DNA of 15,882 nucleotides from CANHCC01 sp040381555. GTDB taxonomy: Bacteria > Bacteroidota > Bacteroidia > J057 > RFSG01. The stretch is taken from NCBI GenBank assembly GCA_040381555.1, contig JBEIHC010000064.1:1-15882 (forward strand). Reading direction: 5' to 3'. This document shows positions 12,563 through 15,882 of the stretch, one piece after another (positions within the stretch are counted from its first letter, which is position 1; each line of letters begins with the position of its first letter). The translations under genes were made by a program, and so were the position numbers. The notes under the pieces were generated by a model. That model saw only the letters and a list, made by a program, of their open reading frames with translations, was not told where the DNA came from and did not search any database.

Positions 12563-15205
12563 ATGGCAAAAAAAAACTCTACTGATAATCAAGATACTAA
12601 TTCCGGAATCCTACCAGAAAATCCGAAACAGGAAGCCTATCTGACCGATTCCATCCCAATTAATCAGATGTATGAGAATTGGTTTCTGGAATATGCCTCT
12701 TATGTTATTCTGGAGCGGGCAGTTCCAGGAATTTCAGATGGGTTGAAACCTGTACAGAGAAGGATTCTCCATTCTATGTGGGAGATGGAGGATGGTCGCT
12801 ATAACAAGGTAGCCAATGTGATTGGAAATACCATGAAGTATCATCCTCATGGAGATGCTTCAATTGGGGATGCCTTGGTTCAGTTAGGCCAGAAAAATTT
12901 GCTCATCGACACCCAAGGAAACTGGGGAGATCCCATAACCGGTGATAGTGCAGCAGCTCCTCGATATATAGAATCTCGATTATCAAAGCTTGCCCTAGAA
13001 ATTCTTTTTAATGAGAAGACCACCGACTGGGGGATGTCTTATGATGGCAGAAATAAAGAGCCGCTGAATCTTCCGGTGAAATTTCCTCTATTGCTTGCTC
13101 AAGGTGCAGAGGGAATTGCAGTTGGCTTATCTACCAAAATCCTTCCGCACAATTTTAATGAATTATGTGAGGCTGCGGTTCAGGTATTAAAAGGAAAAAC
13201 CCCTGAATTGTATCCTGATTTTATCACCGGTGGGTATGCTGATTTTTCCGCTTATAATCAGGGCTCCAGGGGAGGGAAAGTGCGTGTACGCGCAAAAATT
13301 CGTGAGCTGGATAAAAAGACTTTGGTCATTACTGAAATTCCATTTGGTACTACTACCACTGCTTTGATAGATTCCATTGTAGCAGCTAATGAAAAGGGGA
13401 AAATAAAAATCAGGAAGGTAGAGGATAACACTTCCAGCCAAGTGGAAATTGTGGTTCATTTGGCTCCTGGCATTTCTCCAGATATTACGCTGGATGCTTT
13501 GTATGCATTTACTGCCTGCGAGGTTTCTATCTCTATCAATGCTTGCGTAATTATAGATCAGAAGCCGCATTTTGTGAGTGTCATAGATATTCTGAAGGCT
13601 ACTACATTACAAACAAGGGCTTTACTCGAGAAGGAACTACAAATAGCCTTAGAAGAGTATCAATCGAAATGGCATTTTGCTTCTCTCGAGAAAATATTTA
13701 TCCGTGAGGAGATGTACATAGATTTCAAGAAATACGATAATCGGGAATCCTTGTATGCCTACCTATATAAATCTTTCGAGCCTCATAAAAAGAAATTACT
13801 CAGACCCATCACAGATGAGGATTTGCAGAAGTTGACTCAAATTCCTATGATTCGTATCACCCGCTTTGATAGTGCCAAAGCAGATGCACACATGAAGGAG
13901 TTGGATGAGAAGATAGCTGAAGTAAAAAATCATCTTGCTAATCTGACAGAATATGCCATTACTTGGTTTAAAAATTTACGACAAAAATTCGGGCAGGGTA
14001 GAGAGCGGAAAACGGAAATCAGAACATTCGATACGATTAAAGCTGCGGCTGTTGCCATTGCCAATGAGAAATTATATGTAAATAGAGCCGAAGGTTTTAT
14101 CGGCATTGGACTGAAAAAGGATGAATATCTGTGTGATTGTTCTGATCTTGATGAGGTAATTGTTTTTCGTAAGGATGGGAAGTTTTTGGTTACCAAGGTA
14201 TCCGAGAAAACTTTTGTTGGGAAAGACATCATTCATGCTGCGGTTTTCAGGAAGAATGATGACAGAATGACTTATCATTTTATGTATTCGGATGGGATTC
14301 TGGGATCCATTTATGCCAAGCGATTCAATGTATCAGGTGTTACCCGAGATAAAGAGTATGATTTGACGAAAGGAACTAAGGGAAGTAAACTTCTTTATTT
14401 TTCAGTTAATCCGAATGGGGAATCAGAAGTGGTAACTGTTATTCTTAAAATCACTCCTCGGATGAAGAAGCCCCAGTTTGATTTTGATTTTGGAGAACTG
14501 CAGATAAAAGGGAGAGGGGTTGCTGGAAACCAGGTATGTAAGCAGGAGGTGAAAAAAGTGACTCTGAAAAGTAAGGGTATTTCTACCTTAAGTGGGCGTA
14601 AAATATGGTTTGATGAGGTCTTGAAACGGTTGAATACGGATGCCCGAGGCAAGTATTTAGGTACATTCAGTGGAGAGGATCAAATCTTAGCCATTTATGG
14701 AAGTGGGTCTTATGAATTAACTAATTTCGATTTAACGAATCATTATGATGATGATCTGAGAGTAATTCGAAAGTTTAAGGATGGAATTGTGGCATCGGCA
14801 GTTCATTGGGATGGAGCTCAGAAAGTACACTTTGTAAAGAGATTTATTATTGAGGTCGCTCCACAAGGTAAAAAAGTGAGTTTTATCAATGAGGCACCGG
14901 GCTCAAAATTGACAGTGGTTTCCATAGCGGAAGACCCACAAGTGGTGGTGAAATTTGCCAAAGATAAAAAATGGGTATATGAGCCAATGGATATTCACCT
15001 AGCAGAATTTATTGATGTTAAGGGCCTGAAGGCTCAAGGGAATAAGCTCAGTAATTTAAAAGTTGCAGAGGTCATTCTTCAGGAAGTAGCTGAAGAAGAA
15101 GTGGTAGACGATAGTACTGAAGAGGGGGATTCTAAAGGCAGCGTTCCTTTGGTAGTAGAGGATAAACGAGATGGAGCGAAGGGATCTACTATGACTTTGT
15201 TTTGA
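12563..15205 (+). CDS. parC: DNA topoisomerase IV subunit A, Bacteroidota type
   Basis: Type IIA topoisomerase breakage-reunion subunit, 880 residues from the preferred start at 12563; an in-frame ATG at 12527 would add 12 uncharacteristic residues. It cuts and rejoins DNA with ParE to separate daughter chromosomes. The winged-helix core has ERAVPGISDGLKPVQRRIL, HPHGDASIGDALVQL (the quinolone region, with Ala where many GyrA/ParC have Ser) and the catalytic Tyr135 in AAAPRYIE. A coiled-coil tower and gate follow (about 350-480), then a C-terminal beta-pinwheel-like region (about 490-820) without a clear GyrA box, and a short acidic tail ending MTLF. Assignment to ParC rather than GyrA rests on overall resemblance to Bacteroidota ParC and the missing GyrA box. 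parE is not in the window. Confidence 0.93.
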   Translation: MAKKNSTDNQDTNSGILPENPKQEAYLTDSIPINQMYENWFLEYASYVILERAVPGISDGLKPVQRRILHSMWEMEDGRYNKVANVIGNTMKYHPHGDASIGDALVQLGQKNLLIDTQGNWGDPITGDSAAAPRYIESRLSKLALEILFNEKTTDWGMSYDGRNKEPLNLPVKFPLLLAQGAEGIAVGLSTKILPHNFNELCEAAVQVLKGKTPELYPDFITGGYADFSAYNQGSRGGKVRVRAKIRELDKKTLVITEIPFGTTTTALIDSIVAANEKGKIKIRKVEDNTSSQVEIVVHLAPGISPDITLDALYAFTACEVSISINACVIIDQKPHFVSVIDILKATTLQTRALLEKELQIALEEYQSKWHFASLEKIFIREEMYIDFKKYDNRESLYAYLYKSFEPHKKKLLRPITDEDLQKLTQIPMIRITRFDSAKADAHMKELDEKIAEVKNHLANLTEYAITWFKNLRQKFGQGRERKTEIRTFDTIKAAAVAIANEKLYVNRAEGFIGIGLKKDEYLCDCSDLDEVIVFRKDGKFLVTKVSEKTFVGKDIIHAAVFRKNDDRMTYHFMYSDGILGSIYAKRFNVSGVTRDKEYDLTKGTKGSKLLYFSVNPNGESEVVTVILKITPRMKKPQFDFDFGELQIKGRGVAGNQVCKQEVKKVTLKSKGISTLSGRKIWFDEVLKRLNTDARGKYLGTFSGEDQILAIYGSGSYELTNFDLTNHYDDDLRVIRKFKDGIVASAVHWDGAQKVHFVKRFIIEVAPQGKKVSFINEAPGSKLTVVSIAEDPQVVVKFAKDKKWVYEPMDIHLAEFIDVKGLKAQGNKLSNLKVAEVILQEVAEEEVVDDSTEEGDSKGSVPLVVEDKRDGAKGSTMTLF

Positions 15206-15214
15206 TTGCGAACA

Positions 15215-15540
15215 AAAATATGTTTACCCTGCCACAATCCGTTCTGCCTTCTCTCCCGCTCAGTATTCAATTTTAAAAAGTAAATTTGTTTATCAATTCC
15301 TCTAAAGTCTAACTCCCAAGATTTACCTCTGCTGTATGTAGTCAATTTATCTAGTGCGAATACCTGATGATCTAATAAATCATAAACAGCTAAGTCAGAG
15401 TCTTCGGTTTACAAGCCTATTAGGGAGATAGTCGTCCTGCCTTCGGTAGAATTAGGATAGAGTTCGATGCTGAAGGATTTTAACTCTTCGGTCACGATTG
15501 TTTCTTCTGAAGCATTTATATAAGTGGTGATGACCACAGG
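15215..15540 (-). pseudogene. Remnant of a type IX secretion (Por) C-terminal sorting domain
   Basis: Reading the minus strand from 15540 downward gives one continuous frame with a single stop (TAA, 15411-15409). Around it the translation is a recognisable type A sorting domain: SFSIELYPNSTEGRTTISL, stop, then DSDLAVYDLLDHQVFALDKL, WELDFRGIDKQIYFLKLNTE and GKHIFVR near the end. The usual PNP motif reads PNS. Such domains direct secreted proteins of Bacteroidota through the outer membrane. Nothing upstream of 15541 continues the protein; a repeat begins there instead. At the 3' end the frame has no stop and runs antisense into parC. It is therefore a broken gene fossil of about 108 codons, not a functional gene. 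Confidence 0.75.
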
Positions 15541-15542
15541 GT

Positions 15543-15600
15543 GGCGGCAAATTTTTAGCTTCAATTAATGACGCCTACTCAGCGACCTGGATTTCGTTAA
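15543..15600. repeat. Direct repeat copy R1
   Basis: GGCGGCAAA..., then AATTAATGACGCCTACTCAG and CGACCTGGATTTCGTTA. It matches 15826-15882 at a constant 283 bp offset with no net gap. It contains the TACTCAGCGACC core shared with the left-edge repeats, and it directly abuts the truncated sorting-domain remnant. Confidence 0.85.
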
Positions 15601-15677
15601 ATAATTTATTTTTTCGTTTTTGAGGTAGCGAAATTTCGTTCATAAGAACGAAACCAACCGGTCACTGAGTGGGCGCC
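15570..15677. repeat. Inverted-repeat element with nested hairpin
   Basis: GACGCCTACTCAGCGACCTGG (15570-15590, given as 21 bases less one: core CGCCTACTCAGCGACC) faces an inverted partner, CGGTCACTGAGTGGGCG (15659-15675), with a few mismatches. Between them lies a perfect hairpin TTTCGTTC-ATAA-GAACGAAA (15634-15653). The whole could fold as one long stem-loop of about 108 bp. It has no coding capacity and resembles a small non-autonomous or REP-like intergenic element. Confidence 0.7.
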
Positions 15678-15787
15678 AGAATTCTTTTCGTCGTTTCATT
15701 ATATTTGGGAGGCGCCTAATCGTAGTGCCGGTGGTGTGAATGGATTTATTTCAAAATATCAGTCAATTCGCAGAATTGAAATGCCCG

Positions 15788-15825
15788 GCGTACTTCGACA
15801 GGCTCAGCACAGGCTTCGATACGGC
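15788..15825. repeat. TTCGAYA-type intergenic repeat block
   Basis: Contains ACTTCGACAGGCTCAGCAC followed by GGCTTCGATACGG, the same CTTCGATACGG word seen at 56-66 and 319-329 at the left edge. As on the left, it is followed about 44-53 nt later by the TACTCAGCGACC core. The stretch 15678-15787 between this and the inverted repeat shows nothing I can name. Confidence 0.6.
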
Positions 15826-15882
15826 GGCGGCAAAATTGTATCTATAATTAATGACGCCTACTCAGCGACCTGAGTTTCGTTA
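15826..15882. repeat. Direct repeat copy R2 (cut by window edge)
   Basis: Second copy of 15543-15600 at a 283 bp offset, with the block ATTAATGACGCCTACTCAGC. The window ends inside it, so it is unknown whether the inverted partner follows here as it does for copy R1. Confidence 0.85.

Noticed and set aside
13187..13570. Open frame on the minus strand inside parC
   Set aside because: Its translation shows no family features and lies wholly antisense to conserved ParC sequence.

Overview
The window looks like a piece of a Bacteroidota chromosome (Cytophagia/Saprospiria/Chitinophagia-like; I cannot place it more exactly). The evidence is the base composition, A-rich translation starts with almost no Shine-Dalgarno sequences, promoters of the TTTG/TAnnTTTG type, many Cys-anchored lipoproteins with charged residues just after the Cys, a Bacteroidota-style ParC, and a decayed type IX secretion sorting domain. 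No transposase, phage gene, CRISPR array, tRNA or rRNA was seen.

Layout. (1) 1-524 has no gene. It holds two copies of a direct repeat, 263 bp apart. (2) 525-3420, minus strand: a tightly packed operon of a LolC/E-like ABC permease (GTG start), a membrane GT2 glycosyltransferase (TGATG overlap) and an ECF-type sigma factor (52 bp overlap). (3) 3440-4780, plus strand, divergent by 19 bp: a DUF1343/NamZ-type lipoprotein, probably an exo-muramidase for peptidoglycan recycling. (4) 5003-7788, plus strand: four tandem diverged paralogues of a small lipocalin-like lipoprotein. The first has its own promoter and terminator, and the other three form a second unit. (5) 11146-7929, minus strand: dnaX followed 17 bp later by NADP-isocitrate dehydrogenase, ending at a terminator. 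(6) 11257-12369, plus strand: the classic rpsF-rpsR-rplI ribosomal operon with a terminator. (7) 12563-15205, plus strand: parC. (8) 15206-15882: a broken C-terminal T9SS sorting domain on the minus strand, then repeats of the same broad family as the left edge.

Most of the window is housekeeping (replication, translation, TCA cycle, envelope). The most interesting signals lie inside ordinary genes. The dnaX linker carries an A10 run with an in-frame A-AAA-AAG heptamer, an SD-like element upstream, a GC-rich hairpin 7 nt downstream, and early stops in both alternative frames. This would make a gamma-type subunit of about 386-389 residues ending just after domain III. Second, rpsR (bS18) is the only gene here with a consensus Shine-Dalgarno sequence, and bS18 is one of the proteins that hides the anti-SD in Bacteroidota ribosomes, so autoregulation is possible. 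The lipoprotein array and the sorting-domain fossil next to the right-hand repeats are the accessory parts.
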